DNA from: DATCSE01 sp036568605
GTDB lineage: Bacteria; Pseudomonadota; Gammaproteobacteria; Burkholderiales; Burkholderiaceae_C
Length of the DNA: 22,624 bases
Direction: 5' to 3'
NCBI GenBank assembly: GCA_036568605.1
Contig: DATCSE010000541.1
Span: 1-22,624, forward strand
Below, piece after piece: positions 9,652 through 16,968 of this stretch; within the stretch, counting starts at the first letter, position 1; each line of letters begins with the position of its first letter. A program made the translations under genes and the position numbers. Under the pieces are notes generated by a model. The model did not search any database and was not told the DNA's origin. It saw only the letters and a program-made list of their open reading frames with translations.

Positions 9652-9714
9652 ACGGCGACGCGCTGCGCCTCAGCCGCCGGAAAGGCGCCTGCGCCGCAAA
9701 CACCAGGCTGGCCT

Positions 9715-9810
9715 GGCAAGCTCGACGGTCACTTGCGGGCAGTCGCCTTGGGCTTTCCCGTAACGCAACGCGTTGTCGATCAAGTTGTTCGGTTCTGGGT
9801 CGGTTAACGC
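9715..9810 (-). pseudogene. Remnant of a sensor histidine kinase ATP-binding domain
   Basis: Read on the minus strand, 9789 to 9715 translates as NNLIDNALRYG, then KAQGDCP, then QVTVELA. The first part is a textbook N-box of TctE/QseC-type histidine kinases, and QVTVELA is the beta strand that normally follows. In frame just upstream is ALTDPEP, which resembles the lead-in helix poorly. No H-box, G-box or start codon is attached, and the frame ends at a stop soon after in unrelated sequence. It lies immediately behind the stop codon of the S9 peptidase gene, in the gap between two converging genes. I read it as a short relic of a deleted kinase gene. The rest of the 9652-9834 gap shows nothing else. 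Confidence 0.55.
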
Positions 9811-9834
9811 CTGAGCCGGCGCTCCATGCGGTGG

Positions 9835-11949
9835 TCAAGAGTCCGGCTTTTGTCGAAGACTCGTAGGACTGGGCGTCGGCTCCGTCGTGGACTTCAGATG
9901 TTCATCCAGAAAGCTCTCCAGCGCCTGAAAGAATTGCAGCCGGTCCTCATTTCGGCTGAGGTAGTGGTCGCCGCCTTCTTGTTCGATGAAGCGATAGGGT
10001 TTGCCGGCACGACGTAGCGCCTTCGCCATGTCTTCGCTCTGGTCTACCGGGACCACACGGTCTGCCGTGCCGTGCACGAGCAAGACCGGCGCTTGCACTC
10101 GCTCCGCCTGCAGCGCCGGTGACGTGGCACGCAGGCGCTCACGATCGCGCCAGCTATCGCCAATCGAGCGCTCCGCAGCAGCGAGCCCGCCGACATAGTC
10201 GCGCTCGTACTGGATCAGGTCCTGCAGGTCGGACACGCCGGCAAAGCTCACCGCACAGCGATAGAGCTCGGGTGTCTTCACGAGCCCCATCAACGCGGCG
10301 TACCCGCCATAACTCGCGCCGACAATGCAGATCCTCTTGGCGTCCGCAATGCGCTGGGCGATCGCCCAGTGCACGGCATCGCTGAGGTCGTCCTGCATCT
10401 CCATCCCCCAACGCCGCAAGCCGGCTGCCTTGAATTCGCGGCCGTAGCCATCGGAGCCTCGGAAGTTCACCTGCAGCACCGCGTAGCCCCGGTTGGCGAG
10501 GAATTCCGTCCAGGAGTCGAAGTCTGCGTCGTCGCGGCTTTGCGGCCCTCCATGCGGCAGCAGAATCAGCGGCAACGGCGCATGGCTGCCGGTGTGGCCC
10601 GCGGGCTGTGTGAGGTAGGCGCTCAGGTTCAAGCCGTCGCGAGCCCGGATGGTGGCCGGCCGCTTTCCAGCCAGGGTGGTCGGGTCCAGGGCCGGATAGG
10701 TTTCAGCCAGCAGAGCCAGTTCGCCCGTGCGACGGTCGCCCAGAAAATACTCGCCGGGTTGGCCGTTTCCGCTGGAGTAGACCAGGTAGCGCCGCTCGTC
10801 GCGGCTCATGCCCAGCAGTCGGTTGTCGCGACCGGGCAGGCCCAGGTCGATGGACTGGGCCAGCCCACGCCAGCTGGGCTCCCAGAGATCGCCGCGCGAC
10901 TCGCCGCTGTCATCATCGGTCGCTCCGCTGCGCAGGCCCACCACTTCGCCGCTGGCGGGCGAGTGCATCAACGTGCCGTCGATGTCGAAGCGCGGGTGGG
11001 CCAAACGCAGAGTGCGCGGCAAGCCGGACTGGTCCAGGCGCACGGAGAACACGGCCACACGCCCCTGGTGGTCGGCCTTGACGAACAGTTCCTGCGGATC
11101 CAGCCCGAACCCCAGCGGCCACACCGCATCGCCGAGGTCACGAAAGGTCCATAGCACACGCCAATCCTTGCCGTCGGGACCGCAGGCGCGGATCTCGTAG
11201 TTGCCTTCCGTTTCACGCACCCCGACGCGCACACGATGTTGTGCATCGGTGATCCAGCGTCGAACGCCTCGCTCCGGCGCCTGCACCATCTGTCGTCGAC
11301 CTGTTTCCACATCGACCTTGTAGACCGCCGGCAACGCTTCGGCCTCCGCGAGTTGCAGCAGCACGTGCTGGCCGTCGTCGGGTAGCCAGTCGATGACCTG
11401 GTCCTGGAGCTGCTGGGTGCGTATCGTGCCCCTCAGGCTGCCGAGGTCAGGCAGATTGATCACCAGGTTGATCAGGCCGCTGCCGTCGGCCTTGACCGAA
11501 AACAGCCGGGTCTCCACCGTGCGCACAAAGCCGCGGCGCGACGCGAACCGCAGGCTCACCAGCAAGCGCTCGTTGTTGACCCAGCGGGCCCAGTTGAACT
11601 GGTACTGCTTGTTGTCGGTATGAAGCACTGCGAGCGACTTCTTTTCGCCGGCCACGGCACGCGTGATCAGCACGGTCCGCTCCGGTTCGTTCAACAGCGC
11701 GGCGATTCGTTGGCCATCGGGCGAGAGCACCACGCCTGAGAGCAACGGCAGGCGAGCAAAGGACTCGATGGGCAGGCGCGCTGTGGCCGAGCGAACGGCG
11801 GGAGGCGCGGCAGCGTTGGCGTCCGCGGCAGAGGCTTGATGCGACTCGGTGGGCGACGCGCTCTGGGCGTGGGCGACGGGCAAGCAGACGGCCAGCAGGC
11901 CGACGGCACATACGCCACGGGCCAGTGGCGACCAAATCCAATGGTTCAT
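9835..11949 (-). CDS. Exported S9-family (prolyl oligopeptidase-type) peptidase
   Basis: This is a 704-residue serine peptidase of the S9 family with an N-terminal signal peptide (residues 1-28, AHA-QS cleavage), so it acts in the periplasm or outside. Residues about 50-430 form the beta-propeller-like domain with repeated WD-type strands. The C-terminal alpha/beta hydrolase domain carries the triad Ser546 (GASYGGY), Asp630 (HGTADRVVP) and His662 (GGDHYLS). Oxyanion-region HGGPQSRDD lies earlier. These enzymes cleave short peptides, often after proline or as dipeptidyl/acylaminoacyl peptidases; the specificity cannot be read here. The ATG at 11949 has a strong AGGAGG (11953-11958) but only three bases away. 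GC content in hand-counted lines is about 53-65%, clearly below the neighbouring genes, and the gene sits between tRNA-Ser and a kinase relic, so acquisition is plausible. Confidence 0.9.
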   Translation of the reverse strand: MNHWIWSPLARGVCAVGLLAVCLPVAHAQSASPTESHQASAADANAAAPPAVRSATARLPIESFARLPLLSGVVLSPDGQRIAALLNEPERTVLITRAVAGEKKSLAVLHTDNKQYQFNWARWVNNERLLVSLRFASRRGFVRTVETRLFSVKADGSGLINLVINLPDLGSLRGTIRTQQLQDQVIDWLPDDGQHVLLQLAEAEALPAVYKVDVETGRRQMVQAPERGVRRWITDAQHRVRVGVRETEGNYEIRACGPDGKDWRVLWTFRDLGDAVWPLGFGLDPQELFVKADHQGRVAVFSVRLDQSGLPRTLRLAHPRFDIDGTLMHSPASGEVVGLRSGATDDDSGESRGDLWEPSWRGLAQSIDLGLPGRDNRLLGMSRDERRYLVYSSGNGQPGEYFLGDRRTGELALLAETYPALDPTTLAGKRPATIRARDGLNLSAYLTQPAGHTGSHAPLPLILLPHGGPQSRDDADFDSWTEFLANRGYAVLQVNFRGSDGYGREFKAAGLRRWGMEMQDDLSDAVHWAIAQRIADAKRICIVGASYGGYAALMGLVKTPELYRCAVSFAGVSDLQDLIQYERDYVGGLAAAERSIGDSWRDRERLRATSPALQAERVQAPVLLVHGTADRVVPVDQSEDMAKALRRAGKPYRFIEQEGGDHYLSRNEDRLQFFQALESFLDEHLKSTTEPTPSPTSLRQKPDS

Positions 11950-11964
11950 CGTCCTCCTCTTTCC

Positions 11965-11997
11965 CACGCAGGCGTGATCGCCGTCACGCGCTGTCAA
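11965..11997 (-). promoter_or_regulatory. Possible promoter and operator of the S9 peptidase gene
   Basis: On the minus strand a TTGACA -35 hexamer (11992-11997) precedes the peptidase start. No good -10 hexamer is present at 16-18 bases, but the expected place overlaps a perfect palindrome, CACGC-AG-GCGTG (11965-11976). This may be an operator, with the promoter needing an activator. The rest of the 11950-12044 gap holds only the ribosome site and a TTCGCGAA palindrome further up. Confidence 0.3.
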
Positions 11998-12044
11998 ACT
12001 CGAAGACGCTCCGCGAGCTTCGCGAAAGGCCTCCGCCTGGCAGA

Positions 12045-12070
12045 CATAAGAAAGCCCCATTCGATGGGGC
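12045..12070 (-). terminator. Rho-independent terminator of tRNA-Ser
   Basis: On the minus strand a perfect seven-base-pair stem GCCCCAT/ATGGGGC (12064-12070 and 12054-12060) with a three-base loop is followed by TTTCTTATG (12053-12045). It lies 47 bases downstream of the encoded CCA of the tRNA and upstream of the peptidase gene. It is therefore the terminator of the tRNA (or nfeD-qmcA-tRNA) transcript. Confidence 0.85.
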
Positions 12071-12117
12071 CGTCAAGAGAGTCTGCGGATTTGCTGGGGC
12101 CTTGCGGAGGGCGTCCC

Positions 12118-12208
12118 TGGCGGAGAGAGCGGGATTCGAACCCGCGGTGGGCTATTAACCCACACACGCTTTCCAGGCGTGCGACTTAAACCACTCATCC
12201 ATCTCTCC
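12118..12208 (-). tRNA. tRNA-Ser (anticodon GGA)
   Basis: The minus-strand sequence folds as a class II tRNA of 91 bases including the encoded CCA (TGG at 12118-12120 on the plus strand). The acceptor stem GGAGAGA pairs with TCTCTCC, with G as discriminator base. The anticodon stem encloses the loop CTGGAAA, giving anticodon GGA, which reads UCC and UCU serine codons. A long variable arm precedes the T arm, GCGGG-TTCGAAT-CCCGC. The long variable arm and the G73 discriminator are serine identity elements. Confidence 0.97.
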
Positions 12209-12218
12209 GGAGCCCGGC

Positions 12219-12224
12219 AGTTTA
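12219..12224 (-). promoter_or_regulatory. Possible -10 element of tRNA-Ser
   Basis: TAAACT on the minus strand (12219-12224) is followed by a GC-rich discriminator (GCCGGGC) before the tRNA 5' end at 12208, a layout typical of stringently controlled stable-RNA promoters. No clear -35 is present, because the region upstream is the end of qmcA. The tRNA may instead be processed from the nfeD-qmcA transcript. Confidence 0.3.
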
Positions 12225-12245
12225 CCGCAGCGACGAGTGCAGCCA

Positions 12246-13163
12246 TCAGGCGCCGCCAGGCGCCTTCGCCTTCATCACCGCCATCGCGCTCGCGATCAAC
12301 GCCGACACCTCGGTCATGTTGCCCGGCACGATCATCGTATTGTTCTTCTGCGCGAGCTGCGCGTACGACTCGATCGCCTTCTCGGCGACCTTGAGCTGCA
12401 CGGCCTGCTCGCCGCCCGGCGAGCGGATCGCCTCGGCGACCTTGCGGATCGCGTCGGCGGTGGCCTCGGCGACCGCGACGATCGCCGCCGCCTCGCCCTG
12501 GGCCTTGTTGATCTCGGCCTGGCGCTGGCCTTCGGAGCGCGCGATGAAGGCTTCGCGCTCGCCGGTCGCGAGGTTGATCTGCTCCTGCTTGCGGCCTTCG
12601 CTGGCCGCGATCAGCGCGCGCTTCTCGCGCTCGGCGGTGATCTGTGCCTGCATCGCGCGCAGGATCTCGTTGGGCGGCGTCAGGTCCTTGATCTCGTAGC
12701 GCAGCACCTTCACGCCCCAGTTCGACGCGGCCTCGTCGAGCGCGCTGACCACCGAGGCATTGATCGCGTCGCGCTCCTCGAAGGTCTTGTCCAGTTCCAT
12801 CTTGCCGATCACCGAGCGCAGCAGCGTCTGCGCGAGCTGGGTGATCGCGATCATGTAGTTGCTCGAGCCGTAGCTGGCGCGCATCGGGTCGGTCACCTGG
12901 AAGTAGATGATCCCGTCGACCTGCAGCTGCGTGTTGTCGCGCGTGATGCAGACCTGGCTGGGCACGTCCAGCGGCACTTCCTTCAGCGAGTGCTTGTAGG
13001 CGACGCGCTCGATGAACGGCACGACGAACTTGAGCCCCGGCGTCAGCGTGCGGTCGTACTTGCCGAGCTTCTCGACGATCCACGCGTGCTGCTGCGGCAC
13101 GATCTTGATCGTGCGGATGACGAAGATCGCGGCGATGACGGCGATGACGAGGGCGATTTCCAT
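12246..13163 (-). CDS. qmcA: SPFH/Band 7 membrane protein (QmcA/stomatin-like)
   Basis: This 305-residue protein has one N-terminal membrane helix (residues 2-18) followed by an SPFH (prohibitin homology) domain at about 19-190, beginning IKIVPQQHAWIVEKLGKYDRTL and containing GLKFVVPFIERV. A long charged, alanine- and glutamate-rich coiled coil (about 175-260, with IAASEGRKQEQI and IARSEGQRQAEI repeats) follows, then the conserved IVPGNMTEVSALI tail. Length and motifs match E. coli QmcA (YbbK), a membrane scaffold that forms large oligomeric cages around membrane proteases such as FtsH or organises microdomains. The NfeD-family gene lies 22 bases upstream in the same direction, the standard stomatin-NfeD pair. 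The ATG at 13163 has only a poor ribosome site, so translation may depend on the upstream gene. Confidence 0.93.
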   Translation of the reverse strand: MEIALVIAVIAAIFVIRTIKIVPQQHAWIVEKLGKYDRTLTPGLKFVVPFIERVAYKHSLKEVPLDVPSQVCITRDNTQLQVDGIIYFQVTDPMRASYGSSNYMIAITQLAQTLLRSVIGKMELDKTFEERDAINASVVSALDEAASNWGVKVLRYEIKDLTPPNEILRAMQAQITAEREKRALIAASEGRKQEQINLATGEREAFIARSEGQRQAEINKAQGEAAAIVAVAEATADAIRKVAEAIRSPGGEQAVQLKVAEKAIESYAQLAQKNNTMIVPGNMTEVSALIASAMAVMKAKAPGGA

Positions 13164-13185
13164 GAGGTGGGCTTTCGTTGTTCGG

Positions 13186-13632
13186 TCACTCGGAAGAAGA
13201 GGAGGGCGCGAGCACCAGCCAGTTGTTCTCGACCGCGACGACGCGGAACTCGCCCGCGACGGCGCCGGCGCCCGGCGCGAGCCGCGCGGTCCACATCGAG
13301 CCGCGGTAGCTGACGCGGGTCGTGCGGTCGGGCTGCCAGCTCTTGACCTGCACGCGCTCGCCGATGTCGAGGTTCACGTCGCGGTTGCTCGCGGCCGGCG
13401 CCGAGCGCGGCGCCTGCGCGCGGCGCCAGTGCCAGACCGCGGTCGCGCCGCCACCGAGGAGCGCGGCGATCACGATCTGCGCGGTCGCGGCCAAGCCCAG
13501 ATGCGCGGCGATCGCGCCGGCGACCAGCCCGAGCGCGATCATCAGCAGGTAGAAGGTACCGGTGGCGAGCTCGACCGCGACCGCGATTCCGGCGGCGATC
13601 CACCACAGCGTCGAAGCGTCCATCGTCTGCAT
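13186..13632 (-). CDS. NfeD-family membrane protein, partner of QmcA
   Basis: This is a 148-residue short-form NfeD protein (YbbJ type). It has two to three hydrophobic segments over residues 9-68, separated by short turns, and a soluble C-terminal OB-fold at about 82-143 (ERVQVKSW, TRVSYRGSMWTARL, GEFRVVAVENNWLVLAPS). It lacks the serine-protease domain of long NfeD proteins. Partners of this family are stomatin-like proteins, and the OB domain is thought to interact with them. The ATG at 13632 is chosen because GGGAGG (13640-13645) lies seven bases upstream; ATG 13623 is an alternative giving three fewer residues. It leads the nfeD-qmcA pair and diverges from the decarboxylase gene. Confidence 0.88.
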   Translation of the reverse strand: MQTMDASTLWWIAAGIAVAVELATGTFYLLMIALGLVAGAIAAHLGLAATAQIVIAALLGGGATAVWHWRRAQAPRSAPAASNRDVNLDIGERVQVKSWQPDRTTRVSYRGSMWTARLAPGAGAVAGEFRVVAVENNWLVLAPSSSSE

Positions 13633-13785
13633 CGGTCATCCTCCCGCCGGTCGGCCGGCCTCGTGCGGACGGCGCGAGTGTAGGGCGGCCGGCGCGGCTG
13701 CCGCGTGTCATCGAACAGCCCTACACTTCGCGCTTTCTTTCTTCCCGACCATCCGGCCCCTCGCTGTACGAAAAGGCCCCCGCCC
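13633..13785. promoter_or_regulatory. Divergent promoter region (nfeD-qmcA / decarboxylase)
   Basis: The 153-base region between two outward-facing starts contains CCCTACACTCGCG on the minus strand (hexamer TACACT at 13677-13682) and CCCTACACTTCGCG on the plus strand (hexamer at 13722-13727). Both are placed at a plausible -10 distance from their genes. Together they form an inverted repeat centred near 13703. Neither has a good -35 element; CTGCCG at 13698-13703 is the best on the plus side at 18-base spacing. A shared regulator or simply matching -10 elements would explain the symmetry. Confidence 0.45.
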
Positions 13786-16041
13786 ATGCTTCGCTTCCGC
13801 TTTCCGATCGTCATCATCGACGAAGACTACCGTTCCGAGAACACCTCGGGCCTGGGCATCCGCGCGCTCGCCGAGGCGATCGAGAAGGAGGGCTTCGAGG
13901 TCGTGGGCACGACCAGCTACGGCGATCTCTCGCAGTTCGCCCAGCAGCAGAGCCGCGCCAGCGCGTTCATCCTGTCGATCGACGACGAGGAATTCAGCGG
14001 CGGCCCCGACATCGACCCGGCGGTGCTGAAGCTGCGCAAGTTCATCGAGGAGATCCGCTTCAAGAACGCCGAAATCCCGATCTACCTGTACGGCGAGACG
14101 CGCACCTCGCAGCACCTGCCGAACGACGTGCTGCGCGAGCTGCACGGCTTCATCCACATGTTCGAGGACACGCCGGAGTTCGTCGCGCGGCACATCATCC
14201 GCGAGGCCAAGAGCTACCTCGACGGGCTGGCGCCGCCGTTCTTCAGCGCGCTGATGGACTACGCGCAGGACGGGTCGTACTCGTGGCATTGCCCGGGCCA
14301 CTCGGGCGGCGTCGCGTTCCTGAAGAGCCCGGTCGGGCAGATGTTCCACCAGTTCTTCGGCGAGAACATGCTGCGCGCCGACGTCTGCAACGCGGTCGAG
14401 GAGCTGGGCCAGCTGCTGGACCATACCGGCCCCGTGGCGGCCAGCGAGCGCAATGCGGCGCGCATCTTCAACGCCGACCACTGCTTCTTCGTGACCAACG
14501 GCACCAGCACCAGCAACAAGATGGTGTGGCACCACACGGTCGCACCGGGCGACGTGGTGGTGGTGGACCGCAACTGCCACAAGTCCATCCTGCACTCGAT
14601 CATCATGACCGGCGCGGTCCCGGTCTTCCTGCGGCCGACGCGCAACCACTACGGCATCATCGGGCCGATCCCGGAGAGCGAGTTCACGCCGGAGGCGATT
14701 CGCGCGAAGATCGCCGCGAACCCGCTGCTGGCCGGCGTCGATGCGGCGACGGTCAAGCCGCGCATCCTGACGCTGACGCAGAGCACCTACGACGGCGTGC
14801 TCTACAACACCGAGACGATCAAGCACGCGCTGGACGGCTACATCGACACGCTGCATTTCGACGAGGCCTGGCTGCCGCACGCGGCGTTCCACAAGTTCTA
14901 CGGCACCTTCCACGCGATGGGCCGCAACCGCCAGCGTCCGAAGGACCAGCTCGTGTTCGCGACCCAGTCGACCCACAAGCTGCTGGCCGGCATCAGCCAG
15001 GCCTCGCAGGTGCTGGTGCAGGACTCGGCCTCGCGCAAGCTCGACCGCCACCTGTTCAACGAGGCGTACCTGATGCACACCAGCACGTCGCCGCAGTACG
15101 CGATCATCGCGAGCTGCGACGTCGCCGCCGCGATGATGGAAGCACCCGGCGGCAAGGCGCTGGTCGAGGAGAGCATCGTCGAGTCGCTGGACTTCCGGCG
15201 CGCGATGCGCAAGGTCGACAAGGACTACGGCAAGGACTGGTGGTTCAAGGTCTGGGGGCCGGACAAGCTGGCGAGCAGCGGCATCGGCACCAGCTACGAC
15301 TGGATGCTGCGCGCCGGCGAGAAGTGGCACGGCTTCGGCAACCTGGCCGAGGGCTTCAACCTGCTGGACCCGATCAAGAGCACGATCATCACGCCGGGGC
15401 TGGACGTGACCGGCAAGTTCGCGAAGACCGGCATCCCGGCGTCCATCGTCACGAAGTTCCTCGCCGAGCACGGCGTCGTCGTCGAGAAGACCGGGCTGTA
15501 CTCGCTGTTCATCATGTTCACGATCGGCATCACGAAGGGCCGCTGGAACACGCTGCTGACGGCGCTGCAGCAGTTCAAGGACGACTACGACAAGAACCAG
15601 CCGATGTGGCGCATCCTGCCCGAGTTCTGCGCCCAGCATCCGCGCTACGAGCGCATGGGCCTGCGTGACCTGTGCCAGAGCATCCACGAGATGTACGCGA
15701 AGGGCGACATCGCGCGGCTGACCACCGAGATGTACCTGTCGGACCTGCAGCCGGCGATGAAGCCCAGCGATGCCTACGCGCACATCGCGCACCGCAAGAC
15801 CGAGCGGGTCGCGATCGACGAGCTCGAAGGCCGCATCACCACCTCGCTGCTGACGCCGTATCCGCCGGGCATCCCGCTGTTGATCCCGGGCGAGCGCTTC
15901 AACCGCCGCATCGTCGACTACCTGCGCTTCACGCGCGAGTTCAACTCGGCGTTCCCGGGCTTCGACACCGACGTGCACGGGCTGGTCGAGCCGGAGGACA
16001 AGGGCGAGGGGTATTACGTGGACTGCGTACGCGCCGATTGA
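13786..16041 (+). CDS. PLP-dependent arginine/lysine/ornithine decarboxylase (AdiA/LdcI family)
   Basis: This 751-residue enzyme removes the alpha-carboxyl group of a basic amino acid to give a polyamine or diamine. The N-terminal 'wing' domain (about 1-130) resembles a response-regulator fold (VIIDEDY, AFILSIDDEEF), as in AdiA and LdcI. The PLP core (about 155-600) has SWHCPGHSGG, VVVDRNCHKSI, LHFDEAWLPHA and the Schiff-base Lys398 in TQSTHKLLAG. The C-terminal domain has LLTPYPPGIPLLIPGERF. Length and the ends resemble E. coli AdiA (755 residues), but residues deciding between arginine, lysine and ornithine cannot be judged by eye. The ATG at 13786 has AAAAGG nine bases upstream. Biodegradative members give acid resistance by consuming protons; no partner antiporter is visible here. 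It is followed after 55 bases by an SDR gene. Confidence 0.93.
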   Translation: MLRFRFPIVIIDEDYRSENTSGLGIRALAEAIEKEGFEVVGTTSYGDLSQFAQQQSRASAFILSIDDEEFSGGPDIDPAVLKLRKFIEEIRFKNAEIPIYLYGETRTSQHLPNDVLRELHGFIHMFEDTPEFVARHIIREAKSYLDGLAPPFFSALMDYAQDGSYSWHCPGHSGGVAFLKSPVGQMFHQFFGENMLRADVCNAVEELGQLLDHTGPVAASERNAARIFNADHCFFVTNGTSTSNKMVWHHTVAPGDVVVVDRNCHKSILHSIIMTGAVPVFLRPTRNHYGIIGPIPESEFTPEAIRAKIAANPLLAGVDAATVKPRILTLTQSTYDGVLYNTETIKHALDGYIDTLHFDEAWLPHAAFHKFYGTFHAMGRNRQRPKDQLVFATQSTHKLLAGISQASQVLVQDSASRKLDRHLFNEAYLMHTSTSPQYAIIASCDVAAAMMEAPGGKALVEESIVESLDFRRAMRKVDKDYGKDWWFKVWGPDKLASSGIGTSYDWMLRAGEKWHGFGNLAEGFNLLDPIKSTIITPGLDVTGKFAKTGIPASIVTKFLAEHGVVVEKTGLYSLFIMFTIGITKGRWNTLLTALQQFKDDYDKNQPMWRILPEFCAQHPRYERMGLRDLCQSIHEMYAKGDIARLTTEMYLSDLQPAMKPSDAYAHIAHRKTERVAIDELEGRITTSLLTPYPPGIPLLIPGERFNRRIVDYLRFTREFNSAFPGFDTDVHGLVEPEDKGEGYYVDCVRAD

Positions 16042-16096
16042 GTCCGGACGACGATCGAAGCGGGGCAGGGAGCCCGATCACGAAAGGATTATCTGG

Positions 16097-16939
16097 ATGA
16101 CGACATCTCGTCAGACCTGGTTCATCACCGGCACGTCCAGCGGCTTCGGCCATGCGTTCGCCGAGCATGCCTTGGCGCGCGGCCACAACGTCGTTGCGAC
16201 GGCGCGCGACACGGCCAAGCTCGCCGAACTGGTCGCGGCGAACCCGGACCGCGTGCTCGCCACGCCGCTGGACGTGACCCGCGCCGGCGCCGCCGAGGCC
16301 GCGGTGCAGGCCGCGAAGGAGCGCTTTGGCCGCATCGACGTGCTGATCAACAACGCCGGCTACGGCATCGTCGGCGCACTCGAGGAAACGCCTGAGGCCG
16401 AGCTGCGCGCGCTGATGGAGACCAACTTCTTCGGCGCGATCGCGGTGACGCGCGCCGCGCTGCCGCTGCTGCGCGCGCAGCGCAGCGGCGCGATCGTCAA
16501 CATCTCCAGCCTGGGCGGGCAACTCTCGTTCGCCGGCTTCAGTGCGTACTCGGCGTCGAAGTTCGCGCTCGAGGGCGCGTCGGAAGCGCTGGCGCAGGAG
16601 ATGGCGCCGTTCGGCGTGAAGGTGCTGATCGTCGAGCCGGGCCAGTTCCGCACGCAGCTTGCCGGCGGTGCGATGCGCCACATGCCCATCATCGAGGCGT
16701 ACCAGCCGGTGGTCGGCGGCACGCGAGAGTTCGCGCGCACGATGCACAACACGCAGCCGGGCGACCCGCGCAAGGCCGCTGCGGCCATCGAAGAGGCGCT
16801 GGCCGCCGAACGCACGCCGCTGCGGCTGCAACTGGGCGCCGATGCGGTCGACGCGGTGCGCGGGCATGCGGAGCAGTTGCTGCAGGACTTGCAGACCTGG
16901 GAACCGGTCAGCAAGCGCACGGCGTTCGAGACGCCGTGA
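16097..16939 (+). CDS. Classical short-chain dehydrogenase/reductase
   Basis: This 280-residue NAD(P)-dependent oxidoreductase has a Rossmann fold. The cofactor motif TGTSSGFG is at residues 11-18, the stabilising NNAG at 85-88 and Asn110 in the fourth helix. The catalytic serine is Ser137 or Ser138 in NISSLGG, followed by Tyr151 and Lys155 in YSASK. The basic Arg37 after the second strand (TARDT) suggests NADP preference. PGQFRT follows the active site as usual. The substrate is unknown; the closest family style is the COG0300/YbbO-like group. The ATG at 16097 has AAAGGA (16083-16088) eight bases upstream. The gene follows the decarboxylase by 55 bases without a terminator, so they may be cotranscribed. 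It converges on glk with only 29 bases between the stop codons and no obvious terminator. Confidence 0.92.
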   Translation: MTTSRQTWFITGTSSGFGHAFAEHALARGHNVVATARDTAKLAELVAANPDRVLATPLDVTRAGAAEAAVQAAKERFGRIDVLINNAGYGIVGALEETPEAELRALMETNFFGAIAVTRAALPLLRAQRSGAIVNISSLGGQLSFAGFSAYSASKFALEGASEALAQEMAPFGVKVLIVEPGQFRTQLAGGAMRHMPIIEAYQPVVGGTREFARTMHNTQPGDPRKAAAAIEEALAAERTPLRLQLGADAVDAVRGHAEQLLQDLQTWEPVSKRTAFETP

Positions 16940-16968
16940 CTTGATGATGACGAGGGTGCGAGCGGCGG

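Noticed and set aside
9652..9714. Continuation of the kinase relic or another small gene
   Set aside because: The frame after QVTVELA becomes Arg-rich noise and stops; no start codon with a ribosome site is present.
13708..15978. A 756-codon minus-strand frame opposite the decarboxylase
   Set aside because: It is a low-complexity Arg/Val/Asp-rich shadow, and the plus strand has an intact PLP enzyme with start and ribosome site.
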